From the NCBI GenBank assembly GCA_905221605.1, contig CAJNDS010000940.1:1-49284 (forward strand): DNA of 49,284 nt, read 5' to 3'. Positions 29,300-39,779 of this stretch are shown here, in pieces. Position 1 is the first letter of the stretch, and every line of letters begins with the position of its first letter. The DNA comes from Symbiodinium natans (Eukaryota; Sar; Dinophyceae; Suessiales; Symbiodiniaceae). The notes under the pieces are model-generated. The model was not told the origin of the DNA and ran no database searches. It saw only the letters and a list, made by a program, of their open reading frames with translations. The position numbers and the translations under genes were made by a program.

Positions 29300-29764
29300 A
29301 CCGATAAACAAGTCATGTAATTACGACGGCGAAGACCCGAAACAGTAAGATTGCAGACAAGGGAAAACGCGTGAAGGCAACAGCGCGACATAAAATTTGA
29401 CAGGCGTTTAGGGCTGCCCTAAACTTCAGCCGGCCCCTTGATAATTAGGTGAGTCATGTAGCGCCATGAGTCAGAACCCAAAGGCATAGACATGATTCAT
29501 GCTTTTCTTGGCCCAAATAAAGAGGAACAAGCGCAAAACACCCTTTGTTTTTCCTAGCGTTTGCACTTTCAAAACACCGTAGAAGTAAAACATATCCCTT
29601 AGAGGTGGTTTGTCGTATGTCCCCTCCCTTCGTGCTCGTAAGGTGAGGGCCCCCCTGCAGGGAGGTTAGACCTGAAAGCCCTAGAAGCATAACGTGCTTG
29701 AAGGGCCCAGCATGCGAGGTTTGAAGATTTTACAGAGGCGTCTTGGTTGGTCCTTGTGTGTGCG

Positions 29765-29990
29765 AAAAGACTGAGCGTGTTCAACTAGCATCCTGCTTTG
29801 TGGGGACCGAGCGTACTCAAATGTCACCCAAGTTTGGGGACCGAGCGTGTTCAACTAGCATCCTGCTTTGTGGGACCGAGCGTGCTCAAATGGCACTCAA
29901 GTTTTGGGGACCGAGCATGTTCATCTAGCATCCTGCTTTCTGGGGGCCGCGTACTCAAACAGCACCCAAGCTTTGGGATTCAGATGGGAT
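29765..29990. repeat. Minisatellite GACCGAGCGTG-TTCAACTAGCATCCTG
   Basis: Five or so units of 35-45 bp alternating GACCGAGCGTGTTCAACTAGC with GAGCGT(A/G)CTCAAATGGCACCCAAG. A second array occurs at about 30905-31110. Confidence 0.75.
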
Positions 29991-30139
29991 TCAGAACGCT
30001 GTAAAAGTAAGATCCCTTAGAGGTTTGCCGTATGTTCCTCCCTTTGTGCTCGTAGGTTTTCGTGATGGCCCCGTTTGTCGCACGTCCCCTCCCTTCGCGC
30101 TCGTAGGGTGACATCGTAAGCAACTAGCACCCCATCTGC

Positions 30140-30180
30140 GCCATGATGACCAAATAGCTCTCGCCATGGCGCGAGCTATT
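30140..30180. repeat. Imperfect hairpin, relative of 31280-31315
   Basis: AAATAGCTC...GAGCTATTT arms around TCGCCATGGCGC. The same sequence context (GCGCC-TGATGACCAAATAGCTC) occurs at 31270-31315, where the hairpin is perfect. Confidence 0.7.
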
Positions 30181-30454
30181 TAGCCCGGGGAACATCAATG
30201 CTGTTTTAACACGTTGAAACACGTTTTCACTAGTATTCTGCGTCCCAAAAGCCTGTGCTGGTAGCGTAATCGTGGCCCTATAGACCGCCTGCATTTTGAA
30301 ACGGTTCCAAAAGCCCGTGCTGTTAACCTAATCGTGGCCCCATACCCGTCTGCACGTTAAAACGGCTAAATTTACTTCTATAGGGCCCTCACCCTACGAG
30401 CACGAAGGGAGGGACATGCGACACCCCCAGGGCCACCCCAGCACGAAGGGAGGG

Positions 30455-30760
30455 GACATACGACAAACCTCTAAGGGATATGTTCTTACTTCTACAGTGT
30501 TCTGAAAGTGATGAAAGTGCAAACGTTAGGAACAACATAGAATGTTTTTTTGCGCTTGCACACCCTATGGAGCCACGATTACGCTACCAGCACACAAGGG
30601 ATAAACCTTTTCGCGGAGCAAGAAGAGCTGGGCAAAAACCCTGCTTGTTCTGCGAAAAGGTTCTATACAAGCGCAAAAACATCCTATGTTGTTCCTAATG
30701 TTTGCACTTTCAGAACACTGTAGAAGTAAAAACATATCCCTTAGAGGTTTGTCGTATGTC
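30455..30760. repeat. Large nested palindrome
   Basis: Left arm from 30455 (GACATACGACAAACCTCTAA) pairs with the right arm ending at 30760. The pairing extends through TTCTACAGTGTTCTGAAAGTG and GCAAACGTTAGGAACAACAT on the left. An inner hairpin pairs 30604-30622 with 30644-30662. The left arm has an extra segment of about 45 bp. Could extrude a cruciform. Confidence 0.8.
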
Positions 30761-31279
30761 TCTTCCCGGTGCGTGCTCGAAGGGAGACGGCCCCTAGAGG
30801 TCAGGCCTGAAAGCCCTAGAAGCATAACGTGCTTGAAGGGCTCAGCGTGCGAGGCTTGAAGGTTTCAGAGAGGCGTCTTGGTTGGTCCTTGTGTGTGCGA
30901 AAAGACTGAACGTGCTCAACTAGCATCCTTCTTTTCGTGGACCGAGCGCACTCAAGTAACACCCAAGTATTGGCGACCGAGCGTGTTCAACTAGCATCCT
31001 GCTGTTTGGGGACCGAGCTTACTCCAATAGCACCCAAGTTTTGGGGACCAAGCCTGTATCCTGCTTCTTGGGGACCGAACGTACTCAAATAGCACCCAAG
31101 TTTTGGGGACCGCACTTTCAGAGCACTGTAAAAGTACAAACATATCCCGTCGATCGAGGTTCATCGTATGTCCCTTCCCTTTGTGCTCGTAGGGTTTGGT
31201 CGAAGTTTGTCGTTTGTCCCCTCCTTCGCGCTCGTAGGGCGACGTTGTAAGCAACTAGCACCCCTTCTGCGCCCTGATG

Positions 31280-31315
31280 ACCAAATAGCTCGCGCTGTGG
31301 CGCGAGCTATTTGGT
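31280..31315. repeat. Perfect 16-bp-stem hairpin
   Basis: ACCAAATAGCTCGCGC, 4-nt loop TGTG, then the exact reverse complement. No T-run follows, and nothing identifies it as a terminator. Confidence 0.9.
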
Positions 31316-31560
31316 CGCAGGGGAAACATCTATGGTGGTTTAAAATGATAAAGCACGTTTTCAGGGCTGGTGTTCTGTGCCCAAAAGCCTCTGCTGGTAG
31401 CGTAATCGTGGCCCTATAGCCCGCCTGCATTTTAAAGCGGTGCCTGTGCTGGTAACGTTATCGTGGCCCCATAACCCGCCTGCACTTCAAAGCGGTTGTT
31501 CTAACCTCAGGGGGCTAACCCTACGAGCACGAAGGGCAGACCGGTCCCTTGTGCCCACCT

Positions 31561-31859
31561 CACCTGGGTCACTTGTGCCCGAGTCCTCGTGGGTCACTTG
31601 TCCCCGCGTACGTGCCTGAAATCACAGCCGGGCCACGCTTTGCCACGCGTTGGGCCACCTTAAAGCATGGCAGGGCCATAGGATGACGTGTTTGTCATGC
31701 CAAAAGTCGCGTCCCTGCCACATCCCACAGACCCCTCCCCCTTGTCCCCGCCCAGCGTGTCTAAGTGGATCTAGTTGTGATGCACTGAGTGAAGCAACGT
31801 TATTCTTCCTGTCATGGGCTCACCCTAACCTTACAACCCCTGAGCGGTCACCCGCTTAA
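31561..31859. other. Spacer
   Basis: No gene. GGGTCACTTGT(G/C)CC repeats two to three times near 31545-31605, and a GAAGCAACGTTATT motif at 31792 resembles the array at 32190-32660. Confidence 0.45.
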
Positions 31860-32165
31860 TCCAACCCCACGAGAGTTTAGGGCTCAGGGTTTAGTGTTTT
31901 GAGTGTATGGTGTAGGGCGTAGGAAAGAAAACTTGTGCGGCTCCCAACCATAGGCTCCTTAAACCCTAAACCCCACGCCCAAAACCTTTCATGAAACTTC
32001 AGACGCCGAATACTGTATGCCCTGAGCCCTAAACCCTGAACCTACTGATCCCAGACTCTAACAAAGCAGGATTAAGGTTCAGGACCTTGGCAAATAGCCC
32101 TGCACCCCTCTGACCCTATTCCCTAAACTTTAAACCCCCTTAATGTAGGGTTTAGAATCAGCCCT
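31860..32165. repeat. Degenerate telomere-like repeats in both orientations
   Basis: GTTTAGGG-type words dominate 31870-31925 and CCCTAAA/CCTTAAA-type words dominate 31960-32140, so the region is an interstitial, decayed and partly inverted relative of the TTTAGGG arrays at the right end. Confidence 0.65.
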
Positions 32166-32184
32166 AGCCCGTGTCGTGCTGGAA

Positions 32185-32690
32185 GACGTGAAACAACGTT
32201 ATTGTCAACCCCCACCCCATCAAACCCCAGCCGCGTGGATGTGGTCGCGCTGGACCGCGAAGAAGCAACGTTGTTATCAACCCCGCCCCCCGCCCAGCCC
32301 CCGCCCGGGCCGTGTTACTGGATGCGGTCGTGGTGCTGGACCACGCGAAACAACGTTGTTATCAACCCCCCCCCACCCCGTCAAGCCCCAGTCGTGACGT
32401 ATACCGCGCAAAGAAGCAACTTTGTTGTCAATCCCTGCCACCAACCCCCCCCAGTGCCGTGTTACTGTAAATGGTCCTGCTGCACCGCGAAACAACGTTA
32501 TTATCAACCCCCCCCCACCCCCCCCCGCCCCCTCACCCCAGAAGTGCTATGGCTGTGGTCAATGTTATTATCAATCCCCCCCCACCCCACACCCAGAGCC
32601 CCAAGCGTTACTGGATCTGGTCGTGCTGGACCGCGCGAAACAACGATATTATCAACCCCCCCACCCCCACCCACCCAGCAAGGATGTGGG
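32185..32690. repeat. Seven-copy C-rich tandem repeat with AACAACGTTRTTATCAACCC
   Basis: Copies of (A/G)(A/C)AACGTT(A/G)TT(A/G)TCAACCCC start near 32191, 32265, 32349, 32415, 32490, 32558 and 32639. They are separated by CCCCACCCC tracts and a GTGCTGGACCGCG segment; spacing is 66-84 bp. The proline-rich open frames here (for example 32202-32921) come from the repeat. Confidence 0.85.
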
Positions 32691-32929
32691 CGCAAGTGGC
32701 CGATGACGTGGGCGCAGGTGACCCGAAATGACGTGGGAACAAACGCAAAAACATCTCATGTTTTCCTAACGTTTTCAGTTTCAGAACACTGTAGAAGTAA
32801 AAACATATCCCTTGAAGGTTTGTCGTGTGTCCCCTCCCTCGAAGGGAGAGGGCCCCTAGAGGTCAGGCCTGAAGGCCCTAGAACCACGACGCACTTGAAG
32901 GGCCCAGCGCGCGAGGCTTGAAGCGTTTC

Positions 32930-33485
32930 AAGTTGGGTTCATCCGGATCCTGGTTTCAGGCTGGGCTCGCTAGGTTTCAAGCTGGTAGCATTGGCCGGAT
33001 CCTGGTTTCAAGTTGGGCGCGTTAGGGCATGTTGGTCGGAACCGAGTTTCAAGTTGGGCGCGTTAGAGCATGTTGGCCGGGTCCGGTTTCAAAGTTGGCC
33101 GGATCCGAGATTAAGTCCGGGTTTCAAATTGGGGTAGGGGGCCCATCTGGAACCAGGGGGCACGTTGGCCGGGTCCAGGTTTCAAGTTGGTTGGGCCCAT
33201 CAGGGGCATGTTGGGCGGGTCCAGGTTTCAAGTGGGTTGGGCCCATCAGGGGCATGTTGGCCGGATCCGGGTTCAAGTTGGGCCCATCAAAGGAATGTTG
33301 GCATCCGGCTTTCAAGTTGGGCCCATCAAGGGCACGTTGACCAGATCCGCGTTCAAGTTGTGCCCATCACGGGCATGTTGGCCGGGTCTGGCTTTCAAGT
33401 TCATGCGTGACGAACCTTGCCGGATCCGGCCAACATGCCCCTGACGAGCCCAACTTGATCCGGCCAACGTGTCCCTGACGGGCCC
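32930..33485. repeat. About 40-bp minisatellite with terminal inverted units
   Basis: Units of TTCAAGTTGGGCCCATCA(A/G)GGGCATGTTGGCCGGATCCGG, about a dozen copies to 33410. From 33415 the units run in reverse complement (GGATCCGGCCAACATGCCCC...), so the last 75 bp can fold back on the array. Repetitive open frames (for example 33029-33340) are not called. Confidence 0.88.
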
Positions 33486-34692
33486 AACACACGTGAACGC
33501 TTGGCCCACGATTGCGCCGAAATTGGCGACACCAGACGCGGCCACAGAAGGCTTGGGCCAATTAGTGCCTTTGATTTGCGTTTTTGAGAACTCACTTTTT
33601 CATGTTGCGCTGGCTTTAGTAGGGCCCCCCCCTCCTCACGGAAATGCCTCCGGGAGCCCCCCAAACAGATTTGGGGGGGGGGAGGATTGAGACGACCTGA
33701 GTTGAAGCCAAGGCCCTTAAGCCCTGAAACCCTTGCGGCCAAAAGGCTTCAAGCTGTCTAGCCTTCCAGGGCGAAGCCACGGCCCACAAAACCTTAAGCT
33801 TTTAGGGCCTTAAGGCCTGAAGTTTTCCTGCAAAGAACTTGTGATTCTAGCGGCCCCAAACAAACCTACTAAAGCGAATCGGGCGCTGGCCCGCGGGCTG
33901 CCTATCTATCGCGAAATTTGTTGGGTGCGAAATTTCGTAATGAAATCCACGCTTCCTGGATTCTTCAGACTGCTGCTGAGGCGGCCTCAGGAGTCAGACA
34001 AACCCTCACCATCCAAAACCCTAAGCATCCTAAGCACAAACCTTAACCACAGAAAGCACCTTGTGACTGCAGCGGGTGACCCGAACAAACTGAGTTCGCC
34101 GAATAATTCTGGAGACCTGTGATTATCGACCTTAGCCCTACTAACGCCAGTGCAACACTGTGGATCTTCTTGATTTCTGATGAAGTTCGGTGCGGGGGCG
34201 GGGGAGGGGGGGCGGGCAGAAATCACAAGAGCATTGTAGCATTTATTTCAGTTATTTCATAAATGTCTTCACATTAACCCACAAAAAGTCCTACAACATA
34301 CATTATTTATGCAAACAAGCTTGTTCAATGATTCTTTTTTGGATCTCTGCGCCGCTCCTCCCGCACCTTGGCTCCCCAGCCGCCCCCTTCCCCAAGAGCA
34401 ACCATAGAATCATGAATCACAAACTGAAGTTTCGTTAGATCATGAAAGATTCATTCATTCCTTGAATCCTGTTCTGGCAACCCATGCAGTGTCTCAACGC
34501 TAAACGCAAGGATCAGGGTCACCTCCCCACCCACAAACGCCCAACTCTCAAAACAACAAAACTTCGCTGCGCATTCATAGATCAATGTGGGAGGGGCCTC
34601 CTACAGTATATACACACACGCACACATACATGTGTGTGTCATAGATTCGCATGCATTCGCAGTTCAAGTTGGCCTCTGTTGGAAGCCATCAG

Positions 34693-36868
34693 GTGTCGCC
34701 AGACTTCTGGCGGGCAACCCGGGCTGTGTACTCCACTGGTGCGCTGCTGCAGATCAGCGGGGCTGTAGCCTTCGCCGCCTGCGGTTTCCTCGGCGACACT
34801 AGCCTGGCTGGGCTGGTGCTAGCGCGACCCCTCATGGGACTTGGTGGTGGAATTCAGGTTGGGTGCGGATTCTTGTTGTCCGTGTGGTTTTGGGCATACA
34901 GTAATACAGGGATCCGAACAAATGACCTGCATGGAAAGCCGCGAAGATTTGAGTAATTGAGTACTTGTAACACCTCTTGGCCCTTCAGATCAGCTTGGCC
35001 TTCACCCAAGCAGCGCACCTCGCCGGGAAGAATCGGGCGCTGTACAACCTGCGCTTCTTTGCGGCCGGCTGCGTAGGCATGGGTGCTGGGCCATTCCTCA
35101 GTTCCCTTGCCTCGGCCATTTCGCCGCCGAAGCCCACCGGCCAGGACGATTTTGAAGGCATGCTGGCCTTTGCGGCTCTTGCCCCTTGGATGCAGGTGAG
35201 CATGCTGCTGCGCTCGATCCCTTCCCTGGACAATGTGGCAGAGCGCAAGGCTCCTCGAGGAACATCACGCGCACAGGCGGTGGTTGTGTGCTTGTGCCTG
35301 GCCATGCTGGTCCTCCGGAACTTATGCTTGTCCTCACTGGAAGTTGGCATAGCTCAGCTCACGCAGACACACTTTGGGTTCGGACAGCTGGCCGCCGGAG
35401 TATTGTGTGCCCTTACTGTATTTGTAACCTTGCCTGTTCTACTGCTCTACGAGAAGAGTGAGAGGGTCCGATTCTGGCTCTCCTTGGGCGCAATGCTCTG
35501 GACGGGCTTGGCCGCCGGCTGCCTCTTGCTTTGCGAAAGGTTCGTGGTATTTTACTTTGGCGCCCTCCTGTTCTTCCCGATGATGGTCCTGAACAGTGGC
35601 CTTGTCATGGCGCAGCCTGGACCTTAAATAGCTACGGAGAGGAGGTGGGGCGGGGGGCTGGAGGGGGGAGGGCGGGGATGGCCATGCATGCAGGGAGGGG
35701 AAGGCGGTGAAGGCGGGGTGTCGGATGTCATGCGGGAGGATGGGGGGGGGATGACCATGTTTTACAACAAGAATGCCCACTTCACAACATTTCACAACTC
35801 AATATTCTCCACGCCCACGAGACAACCACACAAGGATGTTGGAGATTAGATGCTAGTTCGCCACTGTCCGCAACCTTTTCTGGTGCGCTATATCAGGCCT
35901 TCAGAAGCATCTGAAACATCGCTTGGTTGCAAAGTGTGCGTTGTCAGTGCAGCAACACACAAGACATAAATGTCATGTTACTTACTCTATGCAAAGTTGC
36001 TTGCTAGATTCACCGCTTCTGAGGCTGATGGAGAACACGATCAGGATTTGCATTATCGTCTTGCTTTCGTTCAATTTTCTCAGCTTGTTTGTCGCTGGTG
36101 CCTGACAGCGCAGGGTTCTATCATGCTCTACTGTAGAAGCGCCTGTTTACTATCGCCGGCTGTGCTGATGTTGGTAGGACCATTGTCCTGTTTCGATGTC
36201 CTTGGTGGGTCCTACACGATTGCTCGGCATCGTACATTGAGCTGCCCAAGCTCGAAACCCTGACCGGGGCCCTGCACCCAAATCTCAATCATCCCCAATA
36301 AGGCGCTCGCCTTGTGAGAGGTAAGCTGCGCCCATATAAATGTATGATGTAGCCCTAAGCCCAAACCGCACCACACCTTATCGAGCTCTTTGCAACCGAG
36401 GAAGATGCAGGAATATGCGATGCCGGACGGCTCGTTGCTCGACCGGACACTTGGCTGCCGTGTCTTCGTGCTAGGTTTCCCTTCGGGTCCTGAAGCTCTC
36501 CATGCAGATTCATCAGCTCTCCCCCAATCCTCCCCAGAGTCCTGATAGACAGTCTTGTAACAGCTAGGGGTGTAGAGTGTGGGGCTGTTGTGAGGCTTCG
36601 GGTTCGCGTCTCGCGCCTCAGGAACACAACAACAGTGCTGGGCCTGATCATGGCGGATTTCTTTGGACGAGGTTTCGGGGCCATCTCAACCCGGATCGAT
36701 GTTACGCTAGGGGGGCAGCGAGTTTTTGCCCTCACGCAAATCACGTTCGTAGCTCTGAGCCTTCTACTCCACCTGGTAAGTGATTTCACCGTCGCCAGTC
36801 GCTCGGTGGACGCGAAGGCACGACACTTGCAGGCACCGGAGATCGAGCCGCACACGGCCATCGAATGA
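34693..36868 (+). CDS. Major facilitator superfamily (MFS) transporter, copy 1 (N-terminus not found)
   Basis: Proposed exons are 34693-34857, 34989-35609, 36411-36453 and 36636-36868 (354 codons, in frame). Exon 1 encodes two helices ending LARPLMGLGGGIQ, an MFS RxxxGxGxG-type motif, then a GT donor. Exon 2 (ISLAFTQAAHLAGKNRALYN, then FFAAGCVGMGAGPFLSSL) carries a central loop and several helices. Exon 3 is short (EYAMPDGSLLDRTL). Exon 4 (LGLIMADFFGRGFGAIS, then FALTQITFVALSLLL) ends the last helix and a soluble tail, stop at 36868. Introns 2 and 3 are proposed with GC donors; intron 2's donor (35610) is the least certain. The first two helices are missing, so the gene is partial or has unrecognised upstream exons. 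It should act as a membrane carrier; the substrate is not readable. Confidence 0.65.
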
Positions 36869-36954
36869 TGTGTGGTTGTGTGCAAACCAAACTGCGCTGG
36901 CTTGGCCAGCTTGCTGAGTTTCACAGCCTGGGTTGCTGTTGAGAAGCTTTACTA

Positions 36955-37190
36955 AACCCGGGACTTTTGTCGGTTTAGCTAAACCCTAAAACTGCAAAAA
37001 ATGGGTTTGAGCTAAACCCTAGTGTTGTCAGGTTGAGCTAAGCCCTGCAATTGTCGGGCTTAGCCAAACTCAACCAATGTCGGCGGTCAGACCCGAAAAA
37101 TTTTCGGGCTGGCTAAACCCGACGGCTAAACCCGAAAATATCAGGCTGAGCTGAGCTAAGCCTTCAAGTTTCGGGCTTAGCCACACCTCT
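36955..37190. repeat. Palindromic GGGTTTAGCTAAACCC-type repeat
   Basis: Units mix CGGGTTTAGCTAAACCC and CTAAAACT/TTCGGG segments, as in 46310-47780. Each unit is self-complementary. Confidence 0.75.
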
Positions 37191-37344
37191 CTTGACACTG
37201 CAAGCGAATCTTCTAAATTAACTGATGTAAACGAAAATGCATAACCTGATGGAGGCATGATAGCGACGGCAAGCTAATGGATGCTGCAGTATGAAAGGGG
37301 ACGCTGCAGTATGAAAGGACAAGCTACCGCAAGTAGATATGTTA

Positions 37345-37545
37345 CCTGTAGTGGTTATCGCAACCGCTACAGGTACTGCCCTTTCCAGCACCAGTGAGCA
37401 ATTTTGCTCAGACGTCATATGACGTCCAACGGTCCAAAGTGTGTGCATGGAGCACAGAAAGACCATGTGTTGTACAGGCGGCAACTTGAAGCAGGACGCA
37501 TCTCCCCCAAGTAGACCCAGATCCAACTAAACAGCGGCGACCTGT
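37345..37545 (+). pseudogene. TM-protein family member 3 (fragment)
   Basis: About 190 bp resembling 28668-28850 of member 2: ATCGCAACC(G/A)CTACAGGTAC, TGTGTGCATGGAGCACAG, AAGACCATGTGTTG, GGACGCATCTCC. It has a frame-breaking deletion/insertion near 37400-37430 and an in-frame stop (CCCAAGTAG). It ends before the TM region. Truncated relic. Confidence 0.7.
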
Positions 37546-37762
37546 CGATGCATCGAGCAATGAGCAAAACTGACTGCCATGCAGCACTTGCTGAGAATTG
37601 TGCCAACTTCCCTCCGCCCCCCCGCCCCCCCCCGCCAATCTCCATGTGCGCCTGTGTGTCTGCAAGAGATGCAAATTCGGCATATGGTGGCGCGCATGGC
37701 TTCAGGGCCCATTGCGCAAATGTCGCGATGGGCATTTTTGATTCATTGAATAGATCATCGCC

Positions 37763-38143
37763 ATGGTATCTCGACAGTCCTTGCTGTTGGTTGTGGTTCT
37801 GCTCACATCCTCCACAGCTGCTTCATGGACTAGTGATGCCAGCTCAAACACTTTTGCGACAAGCATGACGGCCAAAGATGCCAAGTGCAAGCAGCACGAC
37901 CATATGTCCGTGCTCCAACTGGGAACTACACGGGCGTCCTCCCAGCATCAAACCCGGAGTAACACCCTGGCTGTGGCTGCAATCGTACCGTGCATACCGG
38001 CTGTGATTCTGGCGTTGTTGGGTGCGGCTGCTCTGTTCCTGGTCTACAAGTTCGTTGTGGACGCATCCCCTGTCCCCTACACCATGGCACTTGGTGTCTA
38101 CAGTAATTTCCAGGACAAGTTTTCACAACATGAAGCCCAGTGA
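37763..38143 (+). CDS. Small secreted/single-pass membrane protein, family member 4
   Basis: 126 residues. Signal peptide MVSRQSLLLVVVLLTSSTA, a polar ectodomain of about 50 residues, a hydrophobic helix at about 73-97 (AIVPCIPAVILALLGAAALF) and a tail with VVDASPVPYTMA and YSNFQDKFSQHE. The C-terminal 60 residues match member 2 almost exactly, while the ectodomain shares only a few positions (SMTAxD, LQL, SS). The ATG lies in GCCATGG. DNA similarity with member 2 starts near 37966 and runs on through the 3' region to about 38420. Function unknown; a surface or organelle membrane protein is plausible from topology only. Confidence 0.68.
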   Translation: MVSRQSLLLVVVLLTSSTAASWTSDASSNTFATSMTAKDAKCKQHDHMSVLQLGTTRASSQHQTRSNTLAVAAIVPCIPAVILALLGAAALFLVYKFVVDASPVPYTMALGVYSNFQDKFSQHEAQ

Positions 38144-38418
38144 AGAGAGGCATCAGCTGCTCAACCACTCGACAAGCCGTGAATCCCATCCCCAACCCTA
38201 ACTTCGAGGACAACTTCCTCTTCACGCTGGTCCTGGTCCGAAGCCAACGCTTAGCGGATGATTTCCATGCCAACCTCTTTGTCTCGGGGTGCCTGGTAGG
38301 TGCTCACAAAATGGGCACGGCGCTGGGCATGCTTGCGGTCTTCCTGGCCTTGAAGGCTTTCCCGGCTTCCCCCCGAAAGGTGTCAATAATCAGAATAATG
38401 ACAACCAGGGCAAATTGA
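38140..38418 (+). other. Conserved downstream frame of member 4 (3' region)
   Basis: 92-codon GTG-started frame almost identical to 29021-29299. Same uncertainty: 3' UTR or remnant of a longer protein. Confidence 0.3.
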
Positions 38419-38556
38419 ATCGATAAACAAGTCATGTAAATAGATCAAGAGCCAACCCGCTAACAAACTAAGCGAAAGTTAAATCGATAGTCAAATCTAC
38501 ACGGGCATGAAATATTAATAAACATGTCTATTGACATTGATAGATGCAATAAATAT

Positions 38557-38635
38557 ATTACACAAGTGTATACATATATATATATATATATGTGGTCACA
38601 CCCCCCCCTACGACAGACCCTGGAATTGCATTTCC
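38557..38635. repeat. (TA)n plus GTGGTCACACCCCCCCCTACGACAGACC, left inverted partner
   Basis: A TATACATATATATAT run followed by a C-run and CTACGACAGACC. Its reverse complement (GGTCTGTCGTAGGGGGGG...GAGCATATATGTATATA) lies at 41367-41412. The two ends could be terminal inverted repeats of a 2.85 kb unit or independent copies of one motif. Confidence 0.65.
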
Positions 38636-38654
38636 AGTCTGTCCAGGAAGGGGG

Positions 38655-39770
38655 CGGAAGACCAACACTCCAAAATTCCTCGAGTTTCCAAAAATCCAAA
38701 AACCCAAAAAACCCAACCAAAGGTTTCGGATTTTTGGAAGCTCGAGCGGGAGCCTCAAAATCCAAAAATCGAGCAAAATCCTCGAGTTTCCAAAATTCCA
38801 AAAATCCAAAAATTCCAACCCAAGTTTCGGATTTTTGGAAACTCGAGCGGGAGCCTCAAAATCCAAAAATCGAGCAAATTCCTCGAGTTTCCAAAATTCC
38901 AAAAATCCAAAAACTTCAACCCAAGTTTCGGATTTTTGGAAACTCGAGCGGGAGCGTCAAAATCCAAAAATCGAGCAAATTCCTCGAGTTTCCAAAATTC
39001 CAAACCTTGGGGTGTTTTTTTTGGATTTTTGGAATTTTGGAAACTCGAGGAATTTGCTCGATTTTTGGATTTGGAGGCTCCCGCTCGAGTTTCCAAAATT
39101 CCAAAAATCCAAAAATTCCAACCCAAGTTTCGGATTTTTGGAAACTCGAGCGGGAGCCTCAAAATCCAAAAATCGAGCAAATTCCTCGACTTTCCAAAAT
39201 TCCAAAAATCCAAAAAACCCAACCCAAGTTTCGGATTTTGGGAAACTCGAGCGGGAGCCTCAAAATCCAAAAATCGAGCAAATTCCTCGAGTTTCCAAAA
39301 TTCCAAAAATCCAAAAACCCCAACCCAAGTTTCGGATTTTTGGAAACTCGAGCGGGAGCGTCAAAATCCAAAAATCGAGCAAATTCCTCGAGTTTCCAAA
39401 ATTCCAAACCTTGGGGTGATTTTTTTGGATTGTTGGAATTTTGGAAACTCGAGGAATTTGCTCGATTTTTGGATTTGGAGGCTCCCGCTCGAGTTTCCAA
39501 AATTCCAAAAATCCAAAAACTGCAACCCAAGTTTAGGATTTTTGGAAACTCGAGCGGGGGCCTCAAAATCCAAAAATCGAGCAAACTCCTCGAGTTTCCA
39601 AAATTCCAAACCTTGGGGTGGTTTTTTTTGGATTTTTGGAATTTTGGAAACTCGAGGAATTTGCTCGATTTTTGCATTTTGAGGCTCTCGTTCGAGTTTC
39701 CAAAAATCCAAACCTTTGGGGTGGATTTTTGGATTTTTGGAATTTTGGAAACTGGAGTTTGGATAAGATT
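38655..39770. repeat. 101-bp satellite with inverted units
   Basis: The marker TTTCGGATTTTTGGAAACTCG occurs at 38724, 38825, 38926, 39128, 39229 and 39330, i.e. at 101-bp steps (or a multiple). Inverted units start near 39005, 39407 and 39609 (CCTTGGGGTG...GGAATTTTGGAAACTCGAGG). Because 101 is not a multiple of 3, each frame cycles through all three translations; the unit lacks stops in every frame. This explains the overlapping frames of 275-426 codons on + and up to 183 on -. No gene is called. Confidence 0.95.
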
Positions 39771-39779
39771 TTTTCAGGG

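Larger units (their letters stand above)
29300..31560. repeat. Repeat block with inverted copies
   Basis: Motifs recur in both orientations: ACATATCCCTTAGAGG..TTTGTCGTATGTCCC, CCCTCCCTTCGTGCTCGTAGGGTGA, TAGCGTAATCGTGGCCC and GACCGAGCGTGTTCAACTAGC. Direct copies lie at about 29580-29990 and 30720-31200; inverted ones lie at about 30360-30590. The halves 29690-30340 and 30800-31490 are parallel diverged copies (same order of motifs). Small open frames in the block are repeat products. No gene is supported. Confidence 0.75.
33486..37335 (+). repeat. Segmental duplication, copy 1
   Basis: Near-identical to 42233-46640 in the same orientation, with scattered substitutions and indels. It contains MFS gene copy 1 and its flanks, and ends in the TTTAGCTAAACCC-type repeat and ACTGCAAGCGAATCTTC segment. 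The region left of the first MFS exon (33486-34692) has no gene I can support; the frame at 33841-34122 is shared with copy 2 but has no recognisable motif. Confidence 0.9.

Noticed and set aside
32202-32921. 239-codon proline-rich + frame
   Set aside because: Arises from the C-rich tandem repeat; frame shifts with spacer length.
36355-36924. 189-codon - strand frame, repeated at 45664-46233
   Set aside because: Lies opposite MFS exons 3-4 and is duplicated only because the segment is duplicated.
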